In this document: positions 1-11,601 of the stretch, piece by piece
Layout: each line of letters starts with the position of its first letter
Numbering within the stretch: the stretch's first letter is position 1
Source: Crossaster papposus
Lineage: Eukaryota > Echinodermata > Asteroidea > Velatida > Solasteridae
Assembly: GCA_037893245.1 (NCBI GenBank)
Contig: JBAIAA010000257.1
Coordinates: 186,001 to 250,000 of the forward strand
Reading direction: 5' to 3'
Length of the DNA: 64,000 nt
The notes under the pieces: model-generated
Told to the model about the DNA's origin: nothing
The model's input: only the letters and a program-made list of their open reading frames with translations
The model's database searches: none
Program-made: the position numbers and the translations under genes

Positions 1-507
1 CTCCTTCATCAGTTCCTACCGGGTAAGAAGGCGGGCGTCGACGGCACGCCGACGTGCCTGGCAGCAGTGGACAGCAGCAATCTGATTGCGGTGGGTTACC
101 AGGACAAGGAACAGATATCTCTACACAACCCGGATGGTTCCCTCCTCAGAACACTGCCTGCTCCAAAGATTGAGACGCGTCTCGTCTTCAGCAACAAGCG
201 GCTTATTTACACCAACCGTGGTGAAGGTTTGCTGATAGCTGTTGACTTGTATGGCGACAAACAGTTTGAACAAAGTTGCAGGGTTCCTCGTGGGCTGTGT
301 TGTGATGATGCAGGTGATATTTACTTTTCTGCATCACACTGGAATGTAAACGGGTATTTTGAAAAAAGACTTCTGCATTTCAGTGCAGATGGCAAGTACA
401 TTGAGTCCTGGTCTTTTGATGGGAATCATCTTGATATCACATACACACCTGCACAGGAATTAATAACAGCGACCGGTTCACACTTGTACATTTATCACTT
501 GGTTTAG
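1..507 (+). CDS. TRIM-like protein, C-terminal 168 codons (gene truncated by window edge)
   Basis: This is the 3' end of a gene whose RING, B-box and coiled-coil parts lie outside the window. The frame is open from base 1 (reading LLHQFLPGKKAG) to the TAG at 505-507, so the first internal ATG at 67 is not the true start. It is closely similar to the last ~165 codons of the complete copy at 5854-7704, which form an NHL-like beta-propeller stretch (motifs LIAVGYQDKEQ and LHNPDGSLLRTLPAP). Differences are KKAG for KAAG, one extra Ala codon before VDSSN, and a clearly altered segment after CCDDAGDIYFSA, where copy 1 is 6 residues longer. It ends in the same YHLV. Nothing visible disrupts it. Inferred role: substrate- or RNA-recognition end of a TRIM-type E3 ligase. 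Confidence 0.85.
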   Translation, partial: LLHQFLPGKKAGVDGTPTCLAAVDSSNLIAVGYQDKEQISLHNPDGSLLRTLPAPKIETRLVFSNKRLIYTNRGEGLLIAVDLYGDKQFEQSCRVPRGLCCDDAGDIYFSASHWNVNGYFEKRLLHFSADGKYIESWSFDGNHLDITYTPAQELITATGSHLYIYHLV

Positions 508-702
508 AGACATCAGTCAATCTGAAACTGCAAATTAAAACCATCAACAAAAATGGGGGATTCCAGGCTCAAAACAAATAGATACTAGAAATGTGTTTGT
601 GGACAAACACAATTTGTTTCGTGCCAGTATAGGCCTATAGTTTGGTAATGACTACAAATTGACCCGACCATAGCAAAAAGTGTCACTGGTGTAATGGACT
701 GT

Positions 703-855
703 GCTGGGGGGGGGGGGGGGGGGGGGGGGGGGTGGGGGGGGGGGGGGGTGGGGGGTGGGGGTGGGGGTGTCAAGTGTGTCAAGTGCTCTGGAAAAACACC
801 CCCACCCCCTCCCTCCCACCCCCTCCCTCCCCCCCCCAAAAAAAAAAAAAAAAAA
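703..855. repeat. Poly-G tract followed by C-rich and poly-A runs
   Basis: A run of roughly 65 nearly uninterrupted G residues is followed by GGGGT units, then CCCTCCC-type C-rich sequence and about 18 A. The strand asymmetry could allow G-quadruplex formation. It is a low-complexity tract, and the glycine- or proline-rich frames through it are artefacts. Its exact length in the assembly is doubtful. Confidence 0.9.
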
Positions 856-3013
856 TCCCCGCCAAACCTTTAAGGATACTTGAGAACAACTTCTATTAGG
901 TATACTAAAAACAAACCAAAACAAATAAACAGATACATGTACATGTAGTCTGATGTTATACATGCAAACATTTTGTATTTTGTTTAATGTACACATGTAA
1001 TTTTGGGGGTTATTATGTAACTGTAATTGTTTGGTTATTATGTAACAAGACAAAACAAATTCACCCTCACCTCCAACAACTTTGTGTGCATGGAAATCCA
1101 GGGATGCAAAATGTTTCCATGCAAACTGTTGACTTTTTGTACACATGTTCGATTACTCACCTGCGCCTACTAATGCACCTCTAAATCAGGGAAAGTTGCA
1201 CATATGCACAGAACGCAAGAGTAAACAATAAGATGAATAATCTCGAGTCACTCCACTCAACGAGTGACATTCATACGTAAATACGCGACGGCCACATGCA
1301 AAAGTGATAACATTCGTTTTGCTTCCTTGGAAACTCAAAAAGAATTTATATCGCCGCATCGTCCAGATTAATTTGAGAGTATACAGGGCTGTTTGCGAGT
1401 TTACAGCTAGAATTATTAAATTAAGTATGCTGCACAAGAATATAGCGCCAAGGCCTTTACTTTTAATACACATGTATGATGTACATGAATAAGAACATTA
1501 ATTTGTACACCCAAAATTAATATTGTAATATACTCTTCATAAAGACACTCCATATTAAACATTTTCCTAAACAGTATGAAATAGATTTGATATCAGATAG
1601 AAAGGAAGATAATTCAGATAATTAGAAAATAAAACCCCATTTTAAAACAGCTGCAAAAAACACATTAGTACAATTTCAAACAATAATGACACAAAAAATG
1701 AAGAAAAAAATAAAGCTATAATTTCAGCATTACAGTTAACCAAACATAGAAGCAGCCCATATGATAGACATTAATTTGTGTATATAGAAATTTAAATATT
1801 TACATATTCACAACATGAAAAGTACAAGATATATTATATATTCTTATAATACTGTTAGAAGAATAGACTAAATATACTCCGTGTTAGTTTTTGGTTATGA
1901 ACAATTGTAAAGCATTATAATATTCTTTTGTAACCATTTCAAGATTGATGTTATTTACATATTCAATATGATTCTACCACTGGTCACACACGTTTAATAT
2001 TTTGATGACAAAGAAATTCATTTGAAGCAGAATCGGTAACCGAATAGTTGTTAAACTGTGATCTCTTGTTCTGCAAAATACACCCACAATCAGTTACACA
2101 ATCAACAAATACTTTATTTGGTAGACTATGAAGTTCTGAACAATGGCAAAATGCACTTTACCCCTAAAATTGTCATGAATTGTTGTTTTTTTCACGGGGA
2201 TTACACGGCGTAACATGGGTGAAATCGACATGAACAAATTTTAATTGTCACCTGATGAGGACACCTCCAGCAGAAGGCCGATGTAAAAATTAAGTGAAAC
2301 TGCAGTAAGTTTGTCCTCTACCGATCTAGCCCACTTTGCACCATAAAAATAAGCTAAAACTGAAATGTAAACAAGTGTATAGGTGATTTTAGGGGAAAAG
2401 TGCATTTCCCATTGTTCAGAAATTCACAAAAAACTACTTTGTGAAAAGCCTTCTCAGTTTAAAATAATAATCTTAAATTCATTTTTGTTTATATAAGGCC
2501 CCCCAAAAAGTTCTGCTCCCTATTTTAAGGAAAAACACATAAATTACATGTACTACCTTTAAACCTTGACTTTAGGTGCATGGAGACACCTATACATACG
2601 ACTTGCAGTTTGTTTGCACACATACAAAATAACAACAATTAAAATCTCTACCTACCTACCCTGTGTTCAAATGTCATGTAATTGGAAGCAGAACTATTTT
2701 TTTTTTTTTTTTGGGGGGGGGGGCCTAAAATCTGTCCTAGTTTTCTGTAAACAAACCAAAACATACTGGGTTGTAAAATAAGGTTCTAATACATTTGTAT
2801 ACAGGGACTTTATTATCTGGTTCCCAGACTCGTATTCATAAAACTGAATGGTCCTCGAGTCTGGGGTACTGCATGGTAACACATGATGGCAATGGATGTA
2901 AACATGCACTTGGGACAAGATGTTTTCATTGGCTCGGCTTAATTGCTGCACCTTATTATAAATGAATTGGCTTTAAACACATTCGCTCTCACATCTGTGT
3001 GAACAGAGAGCCC

Positions 3014-3257
3014 TGGGGCCAATTTCATAAAACATGTAAGCACACAAATTTGCTTAGCACAAAAATGTCTTGCTCAGTAAAAACAGGTTATCGCCTAAAA
3101 CTCCACGTGCTTTTCATTCAAAGCAAAAAACAGCTGAATACCAGTCACAAACAATAAACATAAGCTGAAATGTTGGTTTATAAACCTGTTTTTTCCCAAA
3201 AAATAATGTTCATGCTAAGCAAATTTTGGTGCTTACACGTTTTAGGAAATTGGCCCC
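3014..3257. repeat. Palindromic interspersed repeat, GGGGCCAATTTCATAAA family, copy 1
   Basis: It begins GGGGCCAATTTCATAAAA and ends with the inverted form (TTTAGGAAATTGGCCCC). Inside are AAGCACACAAATTTGCTTAGCAC and its approximate inverse. Related copies are at 10254-10482, 26296-26537 and 35255-35504, with fragments at 17340-17493 and about 21842-21990. Confidence 0.75.
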
Positions 3258-3548
3258 TGCTATTGTCCCCAAAAATTGATTAAAGTGTTTACTTACCTAT
3301 TTACAAAACTTAGAACAATTGAACTCGATAAATAATGTAGAAACATATACACAGATTAATAATCTTCTTAATTTTTTACATGATGCACACTTGTTTGTAA
3401 CACTTTCAACAAATTTTGGAAATTCTTTTCCTTGACAGACTTTTAAAATGTATACATGTACATGTACTCAGATTTATTTACAATATAAAAATAAAGCATG
3501 GTATGAGGATGCACGGTTTGAGGATGTATAGTTGACATTATCTCCGCG

Positions 3549-3800
3549 AGGTAGTCTGTTGTCATAGTGGTTCTTTCCTCACCTTCCACCGTTGTGACCC
3601 GGGCTCAAATCCCACCTGGGCCAATATGTGAATTATGGGTTTTCAGTCCCTACTCGCGACTCTGTTGGTTTTCCTCCGAATGTTTATTCTAGGGTTTTCC
3701 TCCTACATCTAAACTTGTAATTTCTTCTGTGTTCTCTCACTGTGTCAGAACAGCGCTGAAGGGACCTACCCGGTATAAATAACAAATAAATAAAATATTG
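3549..3800 (+). mobile_element. tRNA-derived SINE, copy 1
   Basis: The head has tRNA-like promoter boxes: GTCATAGTGGTTC near the start and CCGGGCTCAAATCCCACC as a degenerate B box. A body follows (CAATATGTG...TTTTCAGTCCCTACTCGCGAC...GGGTTTTCCTCCTAC) and then an A-rich tail (AATAACAAATAAATAAAAT). Closely similar copies are at 10735-10993, 11312-11601, and inverted at 35667-35930 and 60987-61247. It is shared with the duplicate flank, so it predates the TRIM duplication. Confidence 0.75.
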
Positions 3801-5361
3801 GGGGTTAATTAAGCCTCATTTGGCATGGGTGCTCTTACATGGTATTATGACCGAAGATCGAAACAAACGAGAATAAAAGCAACAAAGAGTCCTCAGAAAA
3901 TTCTCGGTCTTCTGTCGTTAAGTGTACAAATTAAAGTCTATGGGGATAGGTTATATTACAGGAACGAGTGGAAACGCAATAGGAGATCTTCAGTCATTAT
4001 GGTAAAACACTCCATCCTCAACGAAGCCCTTCATCAGTGTGTGATTTACATGACTGTGTTTATAAAATATATTCAATGAGATTTCATTTTTCGGAGTTGT
4101 GGGACAAAAAAGTAGGGAAAGATTCGAAATAGGAATTTTTTGAAACAAAAAAGAAGTAGAAATAGTAGTAGAAAAAGTAAGAGCAAGGTAGGATACTATA
4201 AACCCCTTGACTATGGCTGTGGCCCACTAATCTGACCGGAATGCTGTTGTCAGCTGTCTTGACTGATTCAAGATGTACCGTGTACCGTCTTTTGAAATTT
4301 TCAAAATTTAGTCTTCAATTCGACACACGTGCATAAATATCCCACCTAAACTAGCACCAAGTTACAGAGCTGTGCCCTGATTGGTCCAAAGTTGCATATC
4401 ATTAGTGTGTATTCCTTCCCTGATTGGCTAAAAACTCTTGGCTGGATTCCCAGCTTGTTTAAAAACCTCGCATTTTCTTGTGTTTTATTGGCAACAGAGG
4501 GCAACATTTTAATGTTCTAACAGAGCATTTATACCTTAATTTTTCGAACTTTACCCACACAATTGTATGGCCACGACCACACATGCCCTGAATTGCAAAA
4601 TATAACTGTAAAATAATCAAATTTAAACCATGCATAGCAGCAAACCTATAATTTGGCAAGTATAGAGGATTTTGTCAAATACATTGTGACTTGAAATGTC
4701 AGTGATTTTAGTACTTGAAAAACCTCCATTTAGCTCCCACGCTGGATTTTATTCTTCAGTAAATATGTGACAATGTAATACAATGTTTGAGACAAACAAA
4801 TAATTTAATAATTATCTCAAGTTAATAATTCTATGATTTTAATGATAATTCAAATGACTTACTTTCTTTAAAATAAAATAGTCTTTATCACACGTTCAAG
4901 TAAAAGTTTATGCATACAGTATTTGCAAGCGTGAAGGTTTTTAAAAAGTTGTTAAAAGTTGTATGTACATGTAATGTAATTACAATGTACTGTATACCCT
5001 CATATACCATGGAGCAATAAACTAGTACATTTTTCAATGTAATAATTGTACATATAATATGCATCCATAGCCTCCAGAAGCCAGGTGTATTATGTGAAAT
5101 GGCACCAACAACAAAGGAAGGGGAATTTCTACTATGAGAAATTGTTTTCAGGAGGAAAAGCAATTGTGACGTATGCAACTGATTGTGTACTTCACTGTCA
5201 CGCAGTAGCTAGTATGCCCTATGGTAAATGTACACGTACACTCAACAATCTGTGTACAATACTGTGGTGTTGTTCATACACCTGTAGTCCAGGGTGTGGT
5301 CGGTTCTACCTACAAATTGCATGCAGTTGCAGGAAATAAAATTCAAACTGTATACCCACTG

Positions 5362-5546
5362 CAGAGGCGTGTGCAGGATTTTTTCCTGCGGGGGGCTGAA
5401 TCAAATCATTTTTTTTTTTTTCGTTTTTTCTTTCGTTTTTTTTTTCCTCCTTTCCTTCTTTTTTCTCTTTCATTTTTTTTTTGGGATCCGCGCGTGCGGG
5501 GGGCTTCAGCCCCCAAAGCCCCCCCCCTGGACACGCCAATGCACTG
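5362..5546. mobile_element. Small TIR element with CAGAGGCGTG termini
   Basis: It starts GCAGAGGCGTGTGCAGG and ends CCTGGACACGCCAATGC, an imperfect inverted pair. It encloses a T/C-rich tract and a GGGGGCTTCAGCCCCC hairpin. Termini of this CAGRGGCG type are common in hAT-like non-autonomous elements, but I see no clean target-site duplication, so the class is tentative. Confidence 0.45.
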
Positions 5547-5810
5547 GTACATTGAAGGTAAGTGATTAGATAACGATAACACCATGCCTGGGTTCTGAAT
5601 GGAAATATAATAAGCCAATGTAATTTTCTTTTGGCCTCTGCTGGCATTATAATCTCAGATACCGATAGGCCTACTAATATTTCTTCATTCTTAATTATGT
5701 GCAGTACACATACACAACATTTGTGATTAATAAAGAGGAAAGGTTAATTTATTAATACAAACTATAGTTAGTTGACTCGCTTACCATCAGTCATAAGTTA
5801 AAAGGCATTG

Positions 5811-5833
5811 CCTTTTGTTTTAAATTCTCGTAG
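5811..5833 (+). promoter_or_regulatory. Possible 3' splice site in 5' UTR of the TRIM gene
   Basis: A pyrimidine-rich stretch (TTTTGTTTTAAATTCTCGTAG) ends in AG 20 bases upstream of the ATG at 5854. An in-frame TGA at 5842-5844 sits between them, so coding cannot extend upstream within the same exon. A spliced non-coding 5' exon with a single coding exon is therefore plausible, but the upstream donor was not identified. Confidence 0.4.
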
Positions 5834-5853
5834 AGTATAACTGACCACGTACG

Positions 5854-7704
5854 ATGGCAGAAGGAGGTGTTACCAATCAAGTCTCAGATCCTGAGATTCA
5901 TCAGCAGCTTCAAGAATGTCCAATCTGTTACACCGAGTACAAGGATCCTAGGATGCTAGAATGCTCGCACAGCTTCTGCCTGAATTGTCTGCAAGAACTC
6001 AAACTGACTCAGAATAAGGACGACGAGATTATCATCTGTCCGTTGTGTCGCAAAGAGACTGCCCTGACTGAAGCTGGCGTAGACGTGCTACCTAAAGGAT
6101 CAAAGGATGTTGATCAACAGGAGCAGTCTGGAGGTCAGGAGTTAAAAGTCTTGTGTCAGGCATGCGATGTGAAAAATGAAGCCATATATCGATGCGTGGA
6201 TTGCAAGGGTTATCTCTGTCAAGAATGCCTGAAGGTACACAATCGATTGGCATTACTGAAGGATCACAAGATTGTGGATTTGACAGAGCTAACTGTTGAA
6301 TCCGAAAATACAACTGAGGATGCTGAACTCAAGAAAGTTCCTAAGTGTCGCAAGCATCCAGATCAAGATCTCTGTCTGTATTGCAACTCATGTGAAGTCC
6401 TCATATGTGATGAATGCACAACCTTTGATCACAAAGAATCCATGCATTCTTATGACGACATCGAAACGGCATTCAGCGAATGTAAAGACGAAGTAAATGA
6501 ATCCGTTTCTGAAATAGAAGATTGCATTCAACAATTCATTTCTACCAACCCCACTTCAGTTCATTCACGAAACAGACTTGACAAGATGCTGGCAAAAACC
6601 TACTCTCAAATTTCACAGAGAGCAGAAAAAGAAATTGCCAAAATCAGACAGAAAGAAAAACAACTCAAAAAAGAGTCCAGGGACATCGCTACTGAACGAG
6701 ATACAGAATTTGCATATGTAGAAACCTCCGAACAGATTCTTAGCAAAGTGAACGAAGTGATGACTACTGCAACTTGCTACGAGATTCTGGAGTCCAGGAA
6801 GAAAATGCTGCGGGATTTGAATGAGCAGGTGGAGGTGCACGAGTGTTTAGATATCAAGCACGAGAAGTCATTTCTTGGCTTTAAGGAGAGTGAAGAGGAT
6901 GGCCAGCTGGGGACTCTGCTCTTGGAGGAGAAATGGGAAGAGAAGATCCCTTCATTCAAGTTGCAAGGTACATGTATATCAGCATACTCCACAAGTGAAA
7001 TGGTAACGACTTGCAGTAATAAACTGGTTAAAATGACACCGAAAAGGAAACTAATGTCCAAGACCTACATTAAGACAATTAAGACCTACAAACCTGACTC
7101 TGATAAACCAAACGAACCCACTGACCCTAATGACATCCATAAAGCAACAGCTCTAGCCATCAACAAGGATGATGAACTTCTGATCCTGGACAATCCTGCA
7201 GTCAAGATCTTCAACAAGGAATACCAGCTCCTTCATCAGTTCCTACCGGGTAAGGCGGCCGGCGTCGACGGCACGCCAACGTGCCTAGCAGTGGACAGCA
7301 GCAATCTGATTGCGGTGGGTTACCAGGACAAGGAACAGATATCTCTACACAACCCGGATGGTTCTCTCCTCAGAACACTGCCTGCTCCAAAGATTGAGAC
7401 ACGTCTCATCTTCAGCAACAAGCGGCTTATTTACACCAACTGTGGTGAAGGTTTGCTGATGGCTGTTGACTTTTATGGCAACAAACAGTTTGAACAAAGT
7501 TGCAGGGATCCTCAAGGGCTGTGTTGTGATGATGCAGATGATATTTACCTTTCTGGCGAAAGACAAATTTGGCATTTTAGTGCAGATGGCAAGTACATTG
7601 ATTCATGGCAATCTGCTACGAATCATCTTGATATCACATACACACCTGAACATGAATTAGCAGCGACCAGTCCAAATAAGTTGTTTATTTATCACTTGGT
7701 TTAG
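5854..7704 (+). CDS. TRIM-family RING/B-box E3 ubiquitin ligase with NHL-like C-terminus, 616 aa
   Basis: A complete, intron-free coding region. Residues 22-65 form a C3HC4 RING (C22, C25, C37, H39, C42, C45, C62, C65), the E2-binding module of ubiquitin ligases. B-box 1 follows at about 101-140 (CQAC...CVDC...CQEC) and B-box 2 at about 165-200 (CRKHPDQDL...CNSC...CDEC). A Lys/Glu-rich helical, probably coiled-coil region runs from about 205 to 335. The C-terminal ~200 residues hold NHL/propeller-like strands (ALAINKDDELLILD, LAVDSSNLIAVGYQ, YTNCGEGLLMAVD). This is the TRIM2/3/56/71-like layout, a family often expanded in invertebrate deuterostomes. The ATG follows an in-frame stop at 5842. 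Substrates cannot be read from sequence. Its neighbour at 1-507 is a tandem paralogue. Confidence 0.93.
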   Translation: MAEGGVTNQVSDPEIHQQLQECPICYTEYKDPRMLECSHSFCLNCLQELKLTQNKDDEIIICPLCRKETALTEAGVDVLPKGSKDVDQQEQSGGQELKVLCQACDVKNEAIYRCVDCKGYLCQECLKVHNRLALLKDHKIVDLTELTVESENTTEDAELKKVPKCRKHPDQDLCLYCNSCEVLICDECTTFDHKESMHSYDDIETAFSECKDEVNESVSEIEDCIQQFISTNPTSVHSRNRLDKMLAKTYSQISQRAEKEIAKIRQKEKQLKKESRDIATERDTEFAYVETSEQILSKVNEVMTTATCYEILESRKKMLRDLNEQVEVHECLDIKHEKSFLGFKESEEDGQLGTLLLEEKWEEKIPSFKLQGTCISAYSTSEMVTTCSNKLVKMTPKRKLMSKTYIKTIKTYKPDSDKPNEPTDPNDIHKATALAINKDDELLILDNPAVKIFNKEYQLLHQFLPGKAAGVDGTPTCLAVDSSNLIAVGYQDKEQISLHNPDGSLLRTLPAPKIETRLIFSNKRLIYTNCGEGLLMAVDFYGNKQFEQSCRDPQGLCCDDADDIYLSGERQIWHFSADGKYIDSWQSATNHLDITYTPEHELAATSPNKLFIYHLV

Positions 7705-8032
7705 AGACATCAGTCAATCTGAAACTGCAAATTCAAACCATCCAAATGAAAGGGTGATCCCAGGCTTAAACAAATAGACAATAGAATTGTGTTTGTGGAC
7801 GAACACAATTTGCTTTGTGTTAGATTTCGTCTACACGCATCTGTGGAGGGTCCCCAGGGACCCGAGAAAATTTCAAGTTGAACCATGGAGGAATATTCCT
7901 CCATGGTTGAACCAACTTTGCAATTTGCCAAAGTGTGTGCAAATCGAATGGGGAAAATCACTGAAACTGGAAAAATAAAGTTTGGCCTACAACAACAATA
8001 TTTGCATCGGCAGTGAGGCCGAAACAAATAAA
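7705..8032 (+). promoter_or_regulatory. TRIM 3' UTR with AATAAA signals and a 36-nt palindrome
   Basis: The first ~110 bases after the stop match the flank of copy 1. Candidate polyadenylation signals AATAAA occur at 7974-7979 and 8027-8032. Between 7877 and 7912 there is a perfect 36-nt palindrome (arms of 18, GTTGAACCATGGAGGAAT and its complement). This palindrome and the surrounding ~140 bases are absent from the corresponding place in copy 1. Confidence 0.6.
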
Positions 8033-10253
8033 AACTATTCCTTTCCTGTTAAGAACTGTAAAAAAAAAACCATTGTATTTTGCCACCCCCAAAATGGGAA
8101 AACAAAAATGGGAAAACAAATATTAAAACAAAAAATGAGATAAAATAGATATGATGCTAAATTATGCTTGGTTACAAAAGGGATAAAGAAAAAAGATACT
8201 TTTTTTTAACAATCAAAATATAGTGTCTGCCAAAACGACAAACTACATGTATGCTTTCCAGACAATGAGCAGATAGTTTGATGTTACCCCTGCAAACAAT
8301 TTGTATATATTTTTTTAACATACATGTAATTTCTTTGTTATAACGAACAAATGTAAAAAAAAGTGTTATCCCTCACCCCCAAAAATAGTGTACAGGGAAT
8401 GGGATGCAAAATGTTGACTTTTTGTACACATGTTCGATTACTCACCTGCGCCTACTAATGCACCTCTAAATCAGGGAAAGTTGCACATATTTACAGAACG
8501 CAAGAGTAAACAATGAGATGAACAATCTCGAGTCACTCAACTCAACGAGTGACATTCATACGTAAATACGCGACGGCCACATGCAAAAGTGATAACATTC
8601 GTTTTGCTTCCTTGGAAACTCAAAAAGAATTTATATCGCCGCATCGTCCAGATTAATTTGAGAGTACAGGGCTGTTTGCGAGTTTACAGCTAGAATTAAT
8701 AAATGAAGTATGCTGCACACGAATATAGCGCCAAGGCCTTTACTTTTAATACACATGTATGATGTACATGAATAAGAACATTAATTTGTACACCCAAAAT
8801 TAATATTGTGATATACTCTTCATAAAGACACTCCATATTAAACAATTTCCTAAACAGTATGAAATAGAATTGATATCAGATAGAAAGGGAGATTAATTCA
8901 GATAATTAGAAAATAAAACCCCATTTTAAAACAGCTGCAAAAAAACCGCATTAGTACAATTTCAAACAATCATGACACAAATAATGAAGAAAAAAATAAA
9001 GGTATAATTTCAGCATTACAGTTAACCAAACATAGAAGCAGCTATTATGATAGACATTAACTTTTGTATATAGAAATTTCATTATTTACATAATTCACAA
9101 CATGAAAAGTACAAGATATATATTCTTATAATACTGTTAGAAGAATAGACTAAATATACTCCATGTTAGTTTTTGGTTATAAACAATTGTAAAGCATTAT
9201 AATATTCTTTTTTAACCATTTCAAGATTGATGTTATTTACATATTCAAGATGATTCTACCACTGGCCACACACGTGTAATATTTTGATGACAAAGAAATT
9301 CATTTGAAGCAGAATCGGTAACCGAATAATTGTTAAACTGTGATCTCTTGTTCTGCAAAATACACCCACAATCAGTTACACAATCAACAAATACTTTATT
9401 TGGTAGACTATGAAGTTCTGAACAATGGCAAAATGCACTTTACCCCTAAAATTGTCATGAATTGGTTTTTTTTTTACGGGGATTACACGGCGTAACACGA
9501 GTGAAAACGACATGAAAATTGTTTAATTGTCATCTGATGAGGACACCTCCAGCAGAAGGCCGATGTAAAAATACAGTGAAACTGCAGTAAGTTTGTCCTC
9601 TACCGATCTAGCCCACTTTGCACCATAAAAATAAGCTAAAACTGAAGTGTAAACAAGTGTATAGGTGATTTTAGGGGAAAAGTGCATTTCCCATTGTTCA
9701 CAAAATTCACAAAAAACTTTGTGAAAAGCCTTCTCAGTTTAAAATAATAATCTTAAATTCATTTTTGTTTATATAAGGCCCCCAAAAAGTTCTGCTCCCT
9801 ATTTTAAGGAAAAACACATAAATTACATGTACTACCTTTAAACCTTGACTTTATGTGCATGGAGACACATACAAAATAACAAAAATAAAAATCTCTAGTA
9901 CCTACCTACCCTGTGTTCAAATGTTATAAAATTGGAAGCAGAGAACTCTTTTTTTTTTGGGGGGGGGGGGGGGCCTAAAATCTTTCCCTAGTTTTCTGTA
10001 AACAAACCATTGTAAAATAAGGTTCCAATACATTTGTATACAGGGACTTTATTATCTGGTTCCCAGACTCGTATTCATAAAACTGAATGGTCCTCGAGTC
10101 TGGGGTACTGCATGGTAACACATGATGGCAATCGATGTAAACATGCACCTTGGACAAGATATTTTCATTGGCTCGGCTTAATTGCAGCACCTTATTATAA
10201 AGGATTTGGCTTTACACACATTCGCTCTCACACCTGTGTCAACAGAGAGCCCT

Positions 10254-10482
10254 GGGGCCAATTTCATAAAACATGTAAGCACACAAATTTGCTTAGCACA
10301 AAAATGTCTTGCTCAGTAAAAACAGGTAAAACTCCACGTACTTTTCATTCAAAACAAAAAACAGCTGAATACCAATAATAAACATCAACAAAAATGTTGG
10401 TTTATAACCCTGTTTTTTTCAAAGGAAGAATTTACATGCTAAGCATGGGTTGGTGCTTACACGTTTTATGAAATTGGCCCGG
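10254..10482. repeat. GGGGCCAATTTCATAAA palindromic repeat, copy 2
   Basis: This is the counterpart of 3014-3257 within the duplicated flank, with the same inverted ends (GGGGCCAATTTCATAAAA and TTTATGAAATTGGCCC). Confidence 0.75.
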
Positions 10483-10734
10483 GCTATTGTCCCAACAAAC
10501 TTATTAAAGTGTTTACTTACCTATGTACAAAACTTAGAACACTTGAACTGGACAAATAAACAGAATAATACTCTTCTTAATTTGTTACATGATGCACACT
10601 TGTTTGTAACACTTGCTACAAATTTTTTTTCTCCAACAGACTTTTATATTTTAGACATGTACATGTACTTAGATTTATTTACAATATACAAATAAAGCAT
10701 GGTTTGAGGATGTATGGTTGATATTATCTCCGCG

Positions 10735-10993
10735 AGGTATTCCGTTGTCATAGTGGTTTTTTCATCACCTTCCACCGTTGTGACCCAGGTTCAAATCCCG
10801 CCTGGGCCAATATGTGGATTATAGGTTTTCAGTCCCTACTCGCGACTCTGTTGGTTTTCCTCAGAATGTTTTTCTAGGGTTTTCCTCCTACATTTAAACT
10901 TGTAATTTCTGTTGTCTTCTCTCACTGTGTCCCACGCAGGAGAGAACAGCGCTGAATGAGCCTACCCGGTATAAATAACAAATAAATAAAATA
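10735..10993 (+). mobile_element. tRNA-derived SINE, copy 2
   Basis: Paralogue of the SINE at 3549-3800. The B box is CCCAGGTTCAAATCCCGCC and the tail is AATAACAAATAAATAAAAT. It is slightly more complete than copy 1, keeping CCCACGCAGGAGAGAACAGCG. Confidence 0.75.
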
Positions 10994-11311
10994 TTGGGGG
11001 TTAAGCCTCATTTGGCATGTTTTGTCCTCGCAACACTTATGCTCTTACATTATGGCATTACGACCGAGGATCGAAACACAAAAGAGAACAAAAGAACGAC
11101 GATTTCTTTATCAAATTTGGTCCTAAGTCGTTAAAGTGTATGATAACTCTATGGGAACAGGTTATAGTACAGGAACAAAGGGAAGCACAATAGGAGATCT
11201 TGGCCGTTATGGTAAAACACGAGGCGATGCTCCATCCTCGACAAAGCCCTTCAGTGTGTGATTTGCACGACAGTGTTTATGAAATATATTCAATGAGATT
11301 TCATTTTTCGG

Positions 11312-11601
11312 GGGGAGTCGGGTTGGTGTAGCGGTTCTTTCCTCGCCTTCCACCACTATGACCCGGGTTCGAATCCGGCCTGGGCCAATATGTGGATTGG
11401 GTTTTCAGTCCCTGCCCGACTCCGTGGGTTTTTCCCCAGGATATTCTTCTGGGGTTTTCCTCCCACCTCTAAAACTGTAACTTCTTCACATTAATTGTTG
11501 AATGAAATAAAAATTGTTGAATGAAATTTGTTCCCGCCGTGAATATAGCCATTGATGCTGGTACGGCGTTAAACCCTAAATACTCACTCACTCACTCACT
11601 C
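11312..11601 (+). mobile_element. tRNA-derived SINE, copy 3 (young-looking, CTCA tail)
   Basis: The head reads GGAGTCGGGTTGGTGTAGCGG...ACCCGGGTTCGAATCCGGCC, with an intact tRNA-type B box. The body continues through GGGTTTTCCTCCCACCTC to GGTACGGCGTTAAACCC and then an ACTCACTCACTCACT microsatellite tail. It is missing from the matching place in the flank of copy 1 (near 4090), so it inserted after the TRIM duplication. Confidence 0.8.

Larger units (their letters stand above)
508..5830. other. Intergenic and 3' flank of TRIM copy 1
   Basis: No gene is supported here. From 508 to about 4270 the sequence is the duplicated 3' flank that recurs at 7705-11810. Within it are a poly-G/poly-A tract (703-855), a GGGGCCAATTTCATAAA palindromic repeat (3014-3257), a tRNA-derived SINE (3549-3800), and a segment resembling the CATAACGACCGAGGATC repeat (about 3830-3990). 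From 4270 to 5350 I see only AT-rich DNA. A TIR element lies at 5362-5546, and AT-rich DNA precedes the complete TRIM gene. Confidence 0.6.

Noticed and set aside
585..1146. Poly-Gly and poly-Pro frames
   Set aside because: Read through the poly-G tract; low complexity with no supporting context.
5306..5647. Lys/Glu-rich or Phe-rich frames
   Set aside because: Arise from the T/C-rich core of the element at 5362-5546.
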